Shown: in pieces, positions 11,961 through 27,767 of the stretch | Numbering within the stretch: position 1 is the first letter of the stretch | Layout: every line of letters starts with the position of its first letter | Assembly (NCBI GenBank): GCA_032871835.1 | Contig: CM065301.1 | Span: 33,364,405 to 33,428,404 of the forward strand | DNA: 64,000 nt | DNA from: Dipteronia dyeriana | Taxonomy: Eukaryota > Streptophyta > Magnoliopsida > Sapindales > Sapindaceae | Direction: 5' to 3' | Position numbers and translations under genes: made by a program | Notes under the pieces: generated by a model | The model's input: the letters and a program-made list of their open reading frames with translations, nothing else | What the model was told of the DNA's origin: nothing | The model's database searches: none

Positions 11961-13782
11961 CTAAAGCATGTAAGGCATGTCTCGTAACCCTAGACCATCT
12001 AGGTGACCCAAAAACACTTTAGTCAGTAAGGTCTTTGTAAATGGGTCAGCAAGATTGTCTTGCGAGGCTATTTTTATAACGATCACATCTCCTCTCTACA
12101 TTTTCTCTCTAATGAGATGATACTTTCTCTCTATATGCTTGCCTCTCTTGTGGCTTCTTGGTTCTTTGGAATTAGCCACAACACCACTGTTATCACAATA
12201 AAGTGTGATAGGCCTATCCAGATCTGGAACAACTTCCAGATCTCTCAAGAATTTACGGAGCCAAACAGCTTCTTTAGCAGGTTCACAAGCGGCTACATAT
12301 TCGGCTTCCATGGTGGAGTCAGCAATGCAAGTTTGCTTGATACTTCCCCACACAACGGCTCCACCACCCAGGGTGAATACTGATCCTAACGTGGATTTCC
12401 TAGAATCCCTGTCTGACTGAAAATCAGAATCCGTGTATACTAACGGTATCAAATCCTGTCCGGAATACACTAGCATATAGTCTCTCGTTCTCCTGAGATA
12501 CTTAAGAATTGTCTTGACAGTAACCTGGCGATCCAATCCTGGGTGGGACTAGTATCTGCTAACTACTCCCTTTGCATAACAGATGTCCGGTCTCGTGCAT
12601 AACATAGCATATATGAGACTACCTATTGCCGATGTATAGGGTACACGTCTCATATCCTCAACTTCTTGAGGTGTCGTAAGACACTATTCCTTAGACAAGT
12701 GAACTCCATGCCTAGAAGGTAAATTACCTTTCTTGGAGTTTTGCATCGAAAATCGCACAAGAATCTTATCGATATATGATGCTTGAGACAGTGCTGAGTT
12801 TGTTCTTATGATCCCTTATAAGTTGGATCCCTAGAACATAACTCGCCTCTCCCAAATCTTTCATTTGAAATTGGCTAGCCAGCCAGCCCTTTACATCAGA
12901 CAACACTCCCACATCATTCCCACTGAGTAGGATATCATCTACTAATAGGACCAAGAAAACTACTTTCTTATCAATTATACACTTGTAGACACAAGGCTCA
13001 TCAACGTTCTGCTAGAAGCCATTGGTTTTGATCACATCATCAAACCTTATGTTCCAAGATCTAGATGCTTTCTTAAGTCCATAGATGGACCTTTACAGCT
13101 TGCAAACCTTTTGCTCTTGATCTAGAGACATGAATCCCTCTGGTTGCATCATATAGATGCTCTTATCAAGATTGCCATTCAAGAATGCAGTCTTGACGTC
13201 CATTTGCCAAATTTCATAATCGAAATAGGCAGCAATGGATAAGAGAATCCTAATAGACTTAAACATAGCTACTGGTGAGAAGGTCTCTTCATAATCAACC
13301 CCCTCTTTCTAGGTATAACCCTTGGCCACTAGCCTTGCCTTGAAGGTCTCTACCTTCCCGTCTACTCTTATCTTTCTCTTGTAGATCCACTTACACCCGA
13401 TGGGTTTTATCCCATCCGGTAAGTCTACAAGATCCCAGACTGAGCTAGAGTACATGGACTCAATCTCAAGATTCATGGCTTTAAGCCATTCCTCTTTATC
13501 AAGATCTTCCATTGCATAATTAAATGTCAATGGATCATTAACACTATCAGCAAAGACAATATCATGTCCCTCATATATACCTAAATAGCGTTCAGGTTGT
13601 CTCACAACCCTCTCACTACGTCTAGGTGGTAGTGTATCCTGATCAGGAACCATCTGACTCTCAGATGTTTGTGGATCAACAAATCTTGTTGATGAAGCAC
13701 TAGTCTCACCAGGCTCCAACTCATTCAATACAATCTTAGAACGAGGTTTATGGTCACTAATATAACTGTCCTCAAGAAACAT
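11961..13782 (-). pseudogene. Element B reverse transcriptase and RNase H (broken)
   Basis: Read on the minus strand from 13782: an integrase C-terminal tail, WIYKRKIRVDGK and ARLVAKGYT of reverse transcriptase (near 13310-13400), VLLVDDILLSGND near 12910-12950 (the YVDD position reads LVDD), and MKDLGEASYVLGI near 12830. RNase H follows at 12536-12096 (STMEAEYVAACE, LYCDNSG, HKRGKHIERKYH). A stop at 12096 interrupts the last part, but LADPFTKTL is readable beyond it to a stop at 11961. Several stops and frame changes mean no active product. Confidence 0.82.
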
Positions 13783-14484
13783 TGCATTTGTCGATACAAA
13801 TACTTAGTTATGTTCGGGACTATAGAAGTGTCCACCTCTGGTCTCATTGGAGTATCCTACAAACAGGCAGACCACAGACTTGGAGTCTAGCTTTCCAGTC
13901 TTGTTCTTCAGCACGTGTGCTGGACACCCCTATATCTGAAAATGTCTTAAACTAGCTTTACGACCATTCCATAACTCTAGGGGAGTCTAAGGAACAGGTT
14001 TGAATGGCACCACATTCAAAATAAATGCCATTGTTTGTAACACATATCCCCAGAAGGAATTTGGTAATGATGAGAAACTAATCATAGATCTCACCATTTC
14101 CATTAGGGTTATATTTCTCCTCTCCGCTACACCATTTTACTGAGGTGTACCGGGAGTTGTGAGTTGGGAAAGTATCTCATGCTCGACCATAAAGTCTTCA
14201 AACTCTTGGTCAAGGTACTCACCTCCACGATCCGATCGCAGTGACTTGATAGTCCTACCTAATTGATTCTCAACTTCAGCAGAAATTCTTTGAACATTTC
14301 AAAATGTTTTCGACTTCTGTTGCATTAGGTAGACATATCCGTATCTTGAGTAGTCATCTATAAAGGTGACATAATACTCATGACCACCCCTAGCTTTAAC
14401 ATTCATCAGTCCGTAGACATCTGTATGTATAAGCTCTAGCGGTTCTTTAGATCTAAGCCCTTTTTCCAATAAAAGGTCTTTTAG
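13783..14484 (-). pseudogene. Element B integrase core remnant
   Basis: No long frame survives, but two hallmark copia integrase segments are readable on the minus strand. SLRSDRGGEY lies near 14220-14245. A GTPQQNG-type motif near 14130-14145 has its second glutamine changed to a stop codon. The position between the pre-integrase and reverse transcriptase segments is as expected. Confidence 0.75.
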
Positions 14485-15035
14485 TCATCTTACCTTCCAG
14501 ACAAGATAGACAAGATTCGTAGACAGGAAGGTGCCAACCTTTAACTCACTTAAAGGTCCGCTTTTTACTAGTCTGACTATCCAGTCAAGGTTGATATGAC
14601 CAAACCTTAGATGATAGAGATACGTGTCATTATCTGGAGAAATATTATGTCGTTTAGTTTTTGGTTTTTCAACCTTTAAAATTTCGGTGTTGAGCAAAGC
14701 AGTATGTATTAACGGTCTTAACACATACAATTTGTTATCATTAATTCCTGAACAAATATTCAAACCATTCTTTCCAATAATAACAGACTTATTATTAAAA
14801 GAAACAAAATAATTTTGTTCTAACAACTTAGAAACAGAAATCAAATTTCGAGTAAATCCAGGAATATAAAATACATTGTCCAACAATATATAATTATTAT
14901 AAAAACGTAATCTAATTACGCTCGCTGCTCATGCCGACACTACATCCCCTGACCCCACACGCATTGAGAAGACTTGCTCCTCTAGCTGTGTCCAAGAATA
15001 AGTCCATTGTAAAGAAGAACAAACATGGTTAGTGG
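14485..15035 (-). pseudogene. Element B protease C-terminal part and pre-integrase domain
   Basis: On the minus strand just left of element C the frame continues the protease after the DSGAT motif (NHVCSSLQ near 15015-15035). It then reads DNVFYIPGFTRNLISVSKLL (near 14825-14885) and YLYHLRFGHINLDWI (near 14580-14630). The N-terminal half of the protease lies at 25454-25500, on the far side of element C. Confidence 0.82.
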
Positions 15036-17611
<2,576 letters not shown>

Positions 17612-17613
17612 AT

Positions 17614-17625
17614 TGGTATCAGAGC
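17614..17625 (+). promoter_or_regulatory. Primer binding site of element C
   Basis: TGGTATCAGAGC two bases after the LTR end, the standard tRNA-Met copia primer site. Confidence 0.9.
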
Positions 17626-18981
17626 TAGGTTGTACCCTTGATTAATTGATGTATGTACGTGAATCTTTTTCTTTTATTGTATATATGCATGTTTTAGAAA
17701 TAGATGGCACTCTAGGTATTCACATATATATTTACATTGGAATGTATGGATATATATATGTTTTTATGTGGTTTGTTATTGCTCAATTTTGGTCCTAGAA
17801 TTTCAATGTAATTTTGTTTTGGGATTGTAACAAGAAAGGTGGTTTATTATCGCCATAATTTCCTTCTTGGTAGTTGCTAAGTTTTTTTTTTTATTTTGTT
17901 GTTGTAATAATAATAAAAAAACTGCAGTATTTTGTTATGTAAATTCTTCTGTAATACATTCAAGTTTCGAAGACTGGAAGGTTTGAAGAATTAGGAGTAA
18001 CCGGAACAAGTTTGGAACCGTGCGAGCCGTAACAAAGAACGTGCGTGCGAAGTGCGCGCAGCCACGTTTGTTGTGGCATGGGCTGCGCACGGCAGCCCTT
18101 GTGGTAGCCATGGGCTGCGCATGGCAGCCTTTATGGGCTTGTGACATGCGCACGCCCATTGGTAAAGGCAATGGGTGCACACGCCCATGGGAGGTAGCCG
18201 AGGGAGTCCGAACGACGAAGGTCGCGTGAAAACTTGTTCACCAAGAAAGAAGTTCTTGTATTCCAAGATATATGTAATTTACTTGTTTTTCTAGGATGGA
18301 CCAAAATTGTAGCTATTTATATTTTTATAAATATTGCAATGTTTGTCATTGTTTGATAACATGTCATATAGAATAGGAGTGCCACTCTTATATCTCTTTT
18401 GGTATGAACATGCATTAAATGGTTTAAGTATCTAAATTGGCATCTAGATAACTTGGTAAATCATTCTTTGGAATTCGATCACACGCCTTAAACAATTGAG
18501 TGGGAGAAGGTGTTTTGGAACACCTACGGCCTCCAAGTTTAGTTGAGCTTTATGTTTCGTGAATAAACTTCCAAGAGGTATTCATGAATGGAATTTAACA
18601 AGATACTTCCTTACAAGGATAGACTAGACAATTAGCCCAAACGATATCTATTCCCAAAGGAGGGATATTCGCGAGAGACTATATTGAAGGTCGATAACTT
18701 GGTAACATATTCAATGTGAGTTTATTAATATCCTCCCAAGAGTTCTTGTTAATAAAATCACAAGGCTAAAATTGAAAACGTTGGTTGTTATGTTAACAAT
18801 TAGGTGGGACCTAGTCCAACTAGTAAATAGTGCGTATTCCCAAATGAGGCGTGACATTTATGGGTGTTGGATCACCGTTGAATTTTTACGATTGAATTAT
18901 TTTATTTAATTCAAGACAAATATTCAAAAGTGCCTTATCATGATTATTTACTTATATAATTTTTGTTAATATAAAGAAATC
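17626..18981 (+). other. Leader of element C
   Basis: About 1.36 kb between primer site and gag. It contains a GC-rich patch (18020-18230) with partly repeated GCCATGGGCTGCGCA / GGCAGCC motifs that creates overlapping spurious open frames on both strands. No conserved protein is recognised. Confidence 0.6.
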
Positions 18982-19437
18982 ATGACCCCATCTCTAATCA
19001 ATATCCTAAAAGATAATACTTTAACTGATGATAATTATGTCACATGGAAAAGGAATATTGGGTTGTTGTTGCAAATTGAAAAGTATAAGTTCATTATGTA
19101 TATTCCTTAACCACCAAAACTAATGAATCTACTCAGGAGCAAAGAGATGAGTATCAGTAGTGGAAGTCTTTAGATGAGATGGCTAAATGTACGTTACATT
19201 ATGGACATCATTTCCAACGTGTTGCAACAGCAACATGAAGGAATGGAGACTGTTGTCGATATTATGATGTCTCTAGACAAGGATTCATATGGTTGGTAAA
19301 GTTGCTATTGTTAAGACCTGTCAGAAGGTCAAGTAATAACAAAGGAAAAGCAACTTGGGCCTTCTTAGAAGGAGACCAAGAAAGTAACCAAGATCAAAGG
19401 GAAGTGTTTCCTTTGTGGTGAAATGGGTCAAAGAAAA
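18982..19437 (+). pseudogene. Element C gag (broken)
   Basis: Starts MTPSLINILKDNTLTD at 18982, with the copia gag motif NYVTWKRN near 19035, followed by stops. The zinc knuckle near 19407 reads CFLCGEMGQRK and then a stop: the zinc-binding histidine is Gln and the last Cys is missing. The gag is shortened compared with a typical copia gag of about 250 residues. The protease active-site DSG motif is not found between gag and pre-integrase, so that segment appears deleted or destroyed. Confidence 0.7.
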
Positions 19438-19549
19438 TAGACTGAATAAGAATGAATTCAACTTGCAATTAAGCAAAGGAGCATTGGTGTCTATTAGTGT
19501 AGTGTGAGTTATTAGAATCAATTTTTATTCTTATAGGCATTTAGATTTA

Positions 19550-21503
19550 ATAAAAGTTTATTATGTACCACAATTCAAGAGGAATTTATTTTCGGTCTCT
19601 TGTCTAAATAAATTTGGATATTCGGTTACTTTTAATAAAATGTTTTATTATTAGTAAGAATAACAAATTTGTTTGCAAAGGTACATTGGAAAACGGTTTA
19701 TTCTATTTGCATGGAAATATCTCTCACTTGTTAGACACGGAATCAACGGAACCCAATCATAAAAGAGTAAACTTATCAAAAGATGAAACCTACCTATGGC
19801 ATTTGTGCCTAGGTCATATTAACCTTAATAGGATTAAAAGATTGGTATGTGACGGACCTCTAAGTGACTTAAAGGTTGATGATCTACCAACTTGTGAATC
19901 TTGTTTGGAAGGTAAAATGACCAAAAGGGCGTTTACGATCAAAGGCGCAAGAGCCATTGAATGTTTAGGATTGATACACACTGATGTGTGTGGACCTATG
20001 AGCATTCAAGCTAGAGGTGGATATGAGTACTTCATCACTTTCATGGATGATCACTCAAAGATTTGGCTATGTGTATCTCATGAGACATAAGTCGGATGCT
20101 TTTGATATGTTCAAAGCATTTAAAGCTGAAGTAGAAAATCAGCTTGAGAAACGCATAAAAAACTTGAGGTCCGATCGTGGTGGAGAATATCTATCTGGTG
20201 AGTTTCAACAATATCTTATTGATAATGGAATAATTTCTTAGTTTTCTGCACCAGGTACACCTCAACAAAATGGGATGGCAGAAAGGAGAAATAGAACTCT
20301 TTTAGATATAGTTAGGTCTATGTTGTGTTATTCAACGCTCCCTAGTTCTTTTTGGGGATATGCTTTACAAACTGCCATGTATATTCTAAACGATGTACCA
20401 TCTAAGTCGGTTCCTAAAATACCGCATGAGTTGTGGATTGGGCGAAAGCCTAGTTTATAAAACTTAAGGATATTTGGATGTCCTGCGCACGTGTTAAAAG
20501 GAAAGACAGATAAGATGGAGTCCCGTTCAGAAACATGCATATTTGTAGGGTATCCAAAAAGAACAAAAGGATATTATTTTTATAGTCCTTCAGATCTTAA
20601 AGTATTTGTTTTGACAAATGCCAAATTTCTAGAAGAGGACTATATGAATAATTTTGTGCCTAAAAGTAGAATTGTTCTAAATGAGCTTTTAGGAGATACA
20701 ATTCCACAAGAGGTTTCGCAACCAAGCTCAATTGTAAGTTCCATACCAACACAAGATCAACAATCTACCATACCTCGTCGTAGTGGGAGGGTTATTAGAC
20801 AACCCGAGAGATACATCGGTCTAGGAGAATCTGTAGAGAATCTTCCGGACGACGACGATCCATATACATACAAGGAAGCAATGGAAGATGTTGATTGTCG
20901 CCATTGGTAAAAGGCAATGCAATCCGAAATTGAATCAATGTTCAAAAACAAAGTCTGGTCTCTTGTAGACTTACCTAAAGGGATAAAACCCATCGGGTTC
21001 AAGTGGGTATACAAGAGGAAAAGAGGAATGGATGGAAAGGTGGAAACCTATATAGCTAGATTGGTAGCTAAAGATTATACATAGAAGGAAGGTATCGATT
21101 ATGAAGAAACCTTCTCTCCTGCGGCCATGCTTAAATCCATTAGGATACTCTTATCCATTGCGGCATTTCTAGACCTAGAGATTTGGTAAATGGACGTCAA
21201 GACAGTTAATGGAAGTCTTGATGAAAGCATTTATATGATGCAACCAGAAGGATTCATTGAAAAGGGCCAAGAGGAAAGGGTATGCAAGTTGCAAAGATCC
21301 ATATATGGATTGAAGCAAGTATCCAGATCCTAGAACATAAGGTTCAATCAAGCTGTAAAAGGTTTTGGATTTATTCAAAACCTTGATGAACCTTGTGCAT
21401 ACAAAAGGATTAAAGGCGACAAGTTGGTTTTCCTAATTCTTTACGTTGATGATATACTACTCATCGGAAACGATGTAGGTGTATTGACATCAATAAAAGA
21501 ATG
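19550..21503 (+). pseudogene. Element C pol, first part: protease end, integrase, reverse transcriptase start
   Basis: VPQFKRNLFSVS (near 19570) is the end of the protease region. YLWHLCLGHINLNRI (near 19790) is the pre-integrase motif. Integrase motifs are HTDVCGPMS (near 19980), LRSDRGGEYL (near 20165) and [15 protein letters not shown] (near 20252), so the DDE residues are readable. Reverse transcriptase follows from about 20940 with FKWVYKRKRG, QPEGFIEKGQ and YVDDILLIGND (near 21443). Stops at about 20090, 20241, 20460, 20910 and further downstream break it. The frame is then interrupted by the solo LTR at 21509. Confidence 0.85.
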
Positions 21504-21508
21504 GTTAG

Positions 21509-22368
21509 TGTCGTATGTAAATTTTATCAAGCATACACGTCATTGACAAGAAGGAGAAAATAGCTAGGTGGACACCCAAATGGGCACTCAGGAAATATCC
21601 TACGATGCATCATTAAAGAGATGAAAGCCCGAGTAAGCATATATTGAATGAAACCTACTAGGGATCAGTTAACAACACTCGGGACTGGTTAAACAACGCT
21701 TCCACTCTGGCTCAAACGGTGCTACTCGGGACCATCAGGTATTTCTCTTACTCGGGAATAAATACGACTCGAGTAAGAACTTGGTGCTTATTTCACACGG
21801 ATTAAGTCATTAAATACGCGAAAATATCCATCAGGAAGGAATCCCAAATAAAATGGAACATTATGTTAGAAGAGTCCCCAACCAGGAAATAACCTGATTT
21901 CTTTACGAAGGCTACATTCTTATAAGAAAACAACTCCAAATTGAACTGCACTACTAGAATCTCACTCGATTTCCATAAATACTCCGAAACAGGAAAGAAG
22001 ACAAATCGACCTCAAGAAAGTAACCAAATCACAATTAAATACAAAGATCCTGTATTACTTGTACAAGGCAGATTAGGGTTTTATAAACATATAAATAAAC
22101 CCATAATCTCGTCGAATATAGGATACAGCAGTCATAGTAAATACAAAGAGAAAAAAGAGAGATCGAGAGCTTGTAAACATCTTATTCTCTTAGTGGATTT
22201 TGGCTTTGTTGATCCTTCAACAACCCGTGGATGTTTCTCCGGCCATCGGAGTTTAACCACGTAAAACTTGTCTTTGTTACTCTCTCTGCATCTCTTTCTC
22301 TTTAATTCAATAGTCGAAATCCAATTCTTATTGGCTTTTCTGGCATAATCTAGAAATCGACGTCAACA
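21509..22368 (+). mobile_element. Solo LTR (Gypsy-like) inside C reverse transcriptase
   Basis: 860 bp, TGTCGTATG...CGTCAACA, flanked by the perfect duplication GTTAG (21504-21508 and 22369-22373). No internal region accompanies it, so it is a solo LTR left by LTR-LTR recombination. It carries the same ATATAAATA core and CCCGTGGATG motif as the LTRs at 649, 28370 and 35672. The left-right order of the reverse transcriptase is preserved on both sides. Confidence 0.93.
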
Positions 22369-22373
22369 GTTAG

Positions 22374-23293
22374 CTAAACAATTTGATATGAAGGACTTAG
22401 GAGAAGCAAGTTATAATCTTGGTATCCAAGTCATAAGGGATAGAAAGAATAGAACGATTGCATTATCCCAAGCTTCATACATAGATAAAATCTTGTCTGG
22501 GTTTTCCATGCAAGATTCCAAGAAAGGTATGTTACCTTTCAGGCATGGAATCAAACTTTCTAAGGGAAAAGTTCCTAAGAATGAGCATGAAGAGCAATTC
22601 ATGAGTAGGGTTCCATATGCATCGGTAGTTGGAAGTCTCATGTATGCAATGCTCTGCACTAGACCAGATATTTGTTTTGTTGTAGGCATAGTTAGCCGGT
22701 TTCAATCGAAGCCTGGTCCTGATCACTGGATGGCAGTCAAGCATATTTTCAAGTATCTAAGGAGAACGAGAGATTATATGCTTGTATACTCTGGAGGGGA
22801 TTTAATTCCCGTTGGGTATGCAAATTCTAATTTTCAGTCAGATTCTGACTCCTGGAGATCGACATCAGGATCTGTATTTACCATTGGAGGAGGGGCAGTC
22901 ATATGGAGGAGTATCAGGAAATCTTGTATTGCTGATTCCACCATGGAAGCCGAGTATGTTGCCACATGCGAGGCTGCTAAAGAGGTTGTTTGGCTCCGCC
23001 AATTCTTGATTGACTTGGAAGTGGTTCCTGATGCAAATAAGCAGATCACTATCTATTGTGACAATAGTGGAGCAGTGGCTAATTCGAAAGAACTAAGAAG
23101 TCATAAGAGAGGGAAACACATTGAAAGAAAGTATCACCTTCTAAGGGAAATTGTGCATAGGCGTGACGTGACGATTACCAAGATCGCGTCAGCAGAAAAT
23201 CTAGTGGATCCCTTTACAAAGGCTCTTCCTCAAAAGAGTTTTGATGGGCATCTAGAGAACATGGGGATGAAAGATATGACAAATTTGCTATAG
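22374..23293 (+). pseudogene. Element C pol, second part: reverse transcriptase end and RNase H
   Basis: Resumes right after the solo LTR (QFDMKDLGEASYNLGIQ) and stays open for about 300 codons to a TAG at 23291-23293. Motifs include LSQASYIDKIL, SRVPYASVVGSLMYAM and TRPDI. RNase H follows with a degenerated N-terminal motif (GYANSNFQSD, normally a DSD type), STMEAEYVATCEAA, IYCDNSGAVA, HKRGKHIERKYH and NLVDPFTKALP. This is the best-preserved coding block in the nest. Confidence 0.9.
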
Positions 23294-23307
23294 AGCAAGT
23301 GGGAGAT

Positions 23308-25448
<2,141 letters not shown>

Positions 25449-25453
25449 AGTGG

Positions 25454-25868
25454 CCCCCGAATCAACTATCCAAAGTGAAGAATAATCTTCTACTAAACAC
25501 GACTCAAGAACAAGTAAATCATATTTACTTTTCTTGGACTTCTTCTTGCTTTGGGCTTTCTTAGGCTTGGGCTTACCCTTCGCTTGTATGCCTCTCGAAC
25601 AGTCCGTGTGGCATTGGCAGCAGGCGCTGGAGGACATTCCTCCGTAAGCATAAACTTGAGGTCTTTGGTGACCAATATTGCATTAATGTTAAGTTTCCAC
25701 TTGGTGTAGTTATCACCAGTTAATATGTCGTTTACGAGAATTTGAAGTAATGCAGAAGACATTATTGCTGAAATAAATTTGGTGTAGTTATCACTAGTTA
25801 ATATGTCGTTTACGAGAATTTGAAGTAATGCAGAAGACATTATTGCTGAAATAAATAAAACATTCATT
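25454..25868 (-). pseudogene. Element B gag and protease N-terminal fragment
   Basis: On the minus strand, gag begins near 25868 (SALLQILVNDILTGDNYTKW) and runs to ATRTVREAYKRR near 25600. It then jumps frame into a lysine-rich stretch (GKPKPKKAQSKKKSKKSK), so most of gag, including a normal zinc knuckle, is deleted. The frame ends in the protease motif LWIVDSGAT at about 25454-25475, exactly where element C is inserted. The protease continues at 15035. Confidence 0.82.
25701..25856 (-). repeat. In-frame 78-bp tandem duplication in B gag
   Basis: Two adjacent 78-bp copies (25701-25778, 25779-25856) differing by about one base. They encode a repeated 26-residue gag segment around SALLQILVNDILT. 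The length is a multiple of three, so the frame is kept. Confidence 0.95.
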
Positions 25869-27750
25869 CAGTCATTTATTTAAAACAAGTGCGAGTGCTT
25901 TGGCCTAAATTTAAACATGATGCATGCACATGTTTAACGAACTAGAACTACCCTAAAACTAGTTACTATACCAAGACAATCCAACATACCACAAAGAAGT
26001 GCCGCCTTAGGGTCGGTCAAGTCTTTGCATGTTGGACCGAGACATTCTCAATCAAATGATATTCTAGAATAACTCTTATTCCATATCTTTCAACCATCTT
26101 TCATTCAGTCAGGTTTTTAATTAACCAACTTAATCAAAACCTTCGTGAGTGTTACCCACCATTTCAAATCTCACGAGCTTAACTCGAGAATTGCCGCCTT
26201 AGGGTCGGTCAATCTCGAAATACCCTCATAAATCCTATCCATTAGGAAGTCAACCTTGGTATTGACCTTTGTGGAAACCCTCTTTAGGGAGGACGAAAGC
26301 AAAGCCATCACGAGGCCCCACTTGAATCTCATGGTGTTGAACTAATGATGGAGACCGCGGGATATATATGTCATATATCCCTCTTCCACTCACTATTTTA
26401 AAATTAGGGTATTCTATTAACCGTTAATGCAACTAGATTCTACAGGATTAAACGATTAACTTTAATCAAGTTATCTAGCATATTAACTAATTAGAAACAA
26501 ATTCTAATTAACTAATAAATTATTAATGATTTTTAACAATTAAAAATCTAATCTATTAGTGAATAATCTAAGCTTTTGTAAACTATTTACTAAGTTCAGA
26601 TTATTATGTTAGTGTTTACCAGATTTTAACTACTAAAACTCTAACACTTTATTCGGTTCATTTATTATTAGGTAATTAATCATATTAATCCTAATTACAA
26701 TAAATGACCCTATTAATCTAATTTATTAAACTCTTTAATAACTAGATTAATATTAATGAGAATTACCAAGTTTTCTAACCATTAAAAACTAATCTCATTA
26801 TTCATAGCCAATTATATATATCGCACATTTTAATCACATTAAAAAAAATACATAAAATATCAGGCTATGATTCATGTATGACATATCAAATATATTTGTG
26901 TAGGCATATATAATCAAAATGACATATGTATGCATGACAATGCTTTTATCATCACATAATATAAAGCATACATGAATTGACCGAGTACTGTGGATTATAT
27001 AACCTAAAAAATTGGAATCTAAATTTACAAAAAAATCCCAAGGCATTCCTTGGCCTTCTTGTAATTGTTGAGTCTTCCAGTCTCTTCAGGTTACTCCGAT
27101 TCATCTCATGAATTTGAAACAGGAAATATGTACGGAACGCACTAGGTAACACTGGCCAACGGAACCATGCTGAACAGTACCCCCTGTGAACAGTATCGGT
27201 GAACAGTGTCGACCGTGAACATTAACGCGCGTGAACAGTGCTCGGTGAATAGTACCAATGAACAGTATCTGTGACACAGTATCCACCGTGAACAGTACCG
27301 TCGTCGCGCGAGTTTACAGTTCTTCATTTACAGGTTACAATTTTTTTTTATTTACAATACAATAATAGTAAAATAAAAATAAAAATAAATAAAAAAAATT
27401 ATACAACCTATAAACCCTAAATCCACAGTACCATAAAAATTTACGATCAACCATGTTTAAATTAAACAATTTAATTATAAACATTCATACAATCATAAAG
27501 ATGGTGCCTACATATTTATACATACAGGAGCATCGAAAACAATTTTCAGTTCCGAAAAATAAATTGGCTCTGATATCAGTTGTTGATACCAATTCCCATC
27601 TCATGGGTGTGGGCACGATCCCAACTCATTGAGGTGACACCCACAGATACCTATCAGAGCACTCCTCTAAGAAGCCCCCCGGGCAGAGAGCCACGTTTCG
27701 TCACACGATCACGTGTGAGAGTTCCCGGGGATCGGCCTGTCGCCACTACT
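25869..27750 (-). other. Leader / 5' internal region of element B
   Basis: Non-coding. It contains two copies of GCCGCCTTAGGGTCGGTCAA (25999 and 26192), AT-rich stretches (26400-26830), the GTGAACAGTA array at 27160-27310, and a second tRNA-Met-like site (reverse complement of CTGATATCAGAGCC) near 27569-27582 next to a TGTTGATACC terminus-like sequence at 27583. Confidence 0.6.
27160..27310. repeat. Short tandem array of GTGAACAGTA-type motif
   Basis: About nine variants of GTGAACAGTNNC spaced 14-20 bp apart, in the leader of element B. Non-coding. The overlapping open frames on the minus strand are artefacts of the repeat. Confidence 0.8.
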
Positions 27751-27767
27751 TTTGCTCTGATTCCAAT
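27751..27767 (-). promoter_or_regulatory. Primer binding site of element B
   Basis: TTTGCTCTGATTCCAAT reads on the minus strand as ATTGGAATCAGAGCAAA, directly after the LTR end CCAACA. It is a one-base variant of the tRNA-Met primer site and fixes the minus orientation of B. Confidence 0.85.

Noticed and set aside
17935..18266. Three overlapping GC-rich open frames on both strands in the leader of C
   Set aside because: Mutually overlapping frames over a short GC-rich repeated patch, with no domain and no expected gene at this position.
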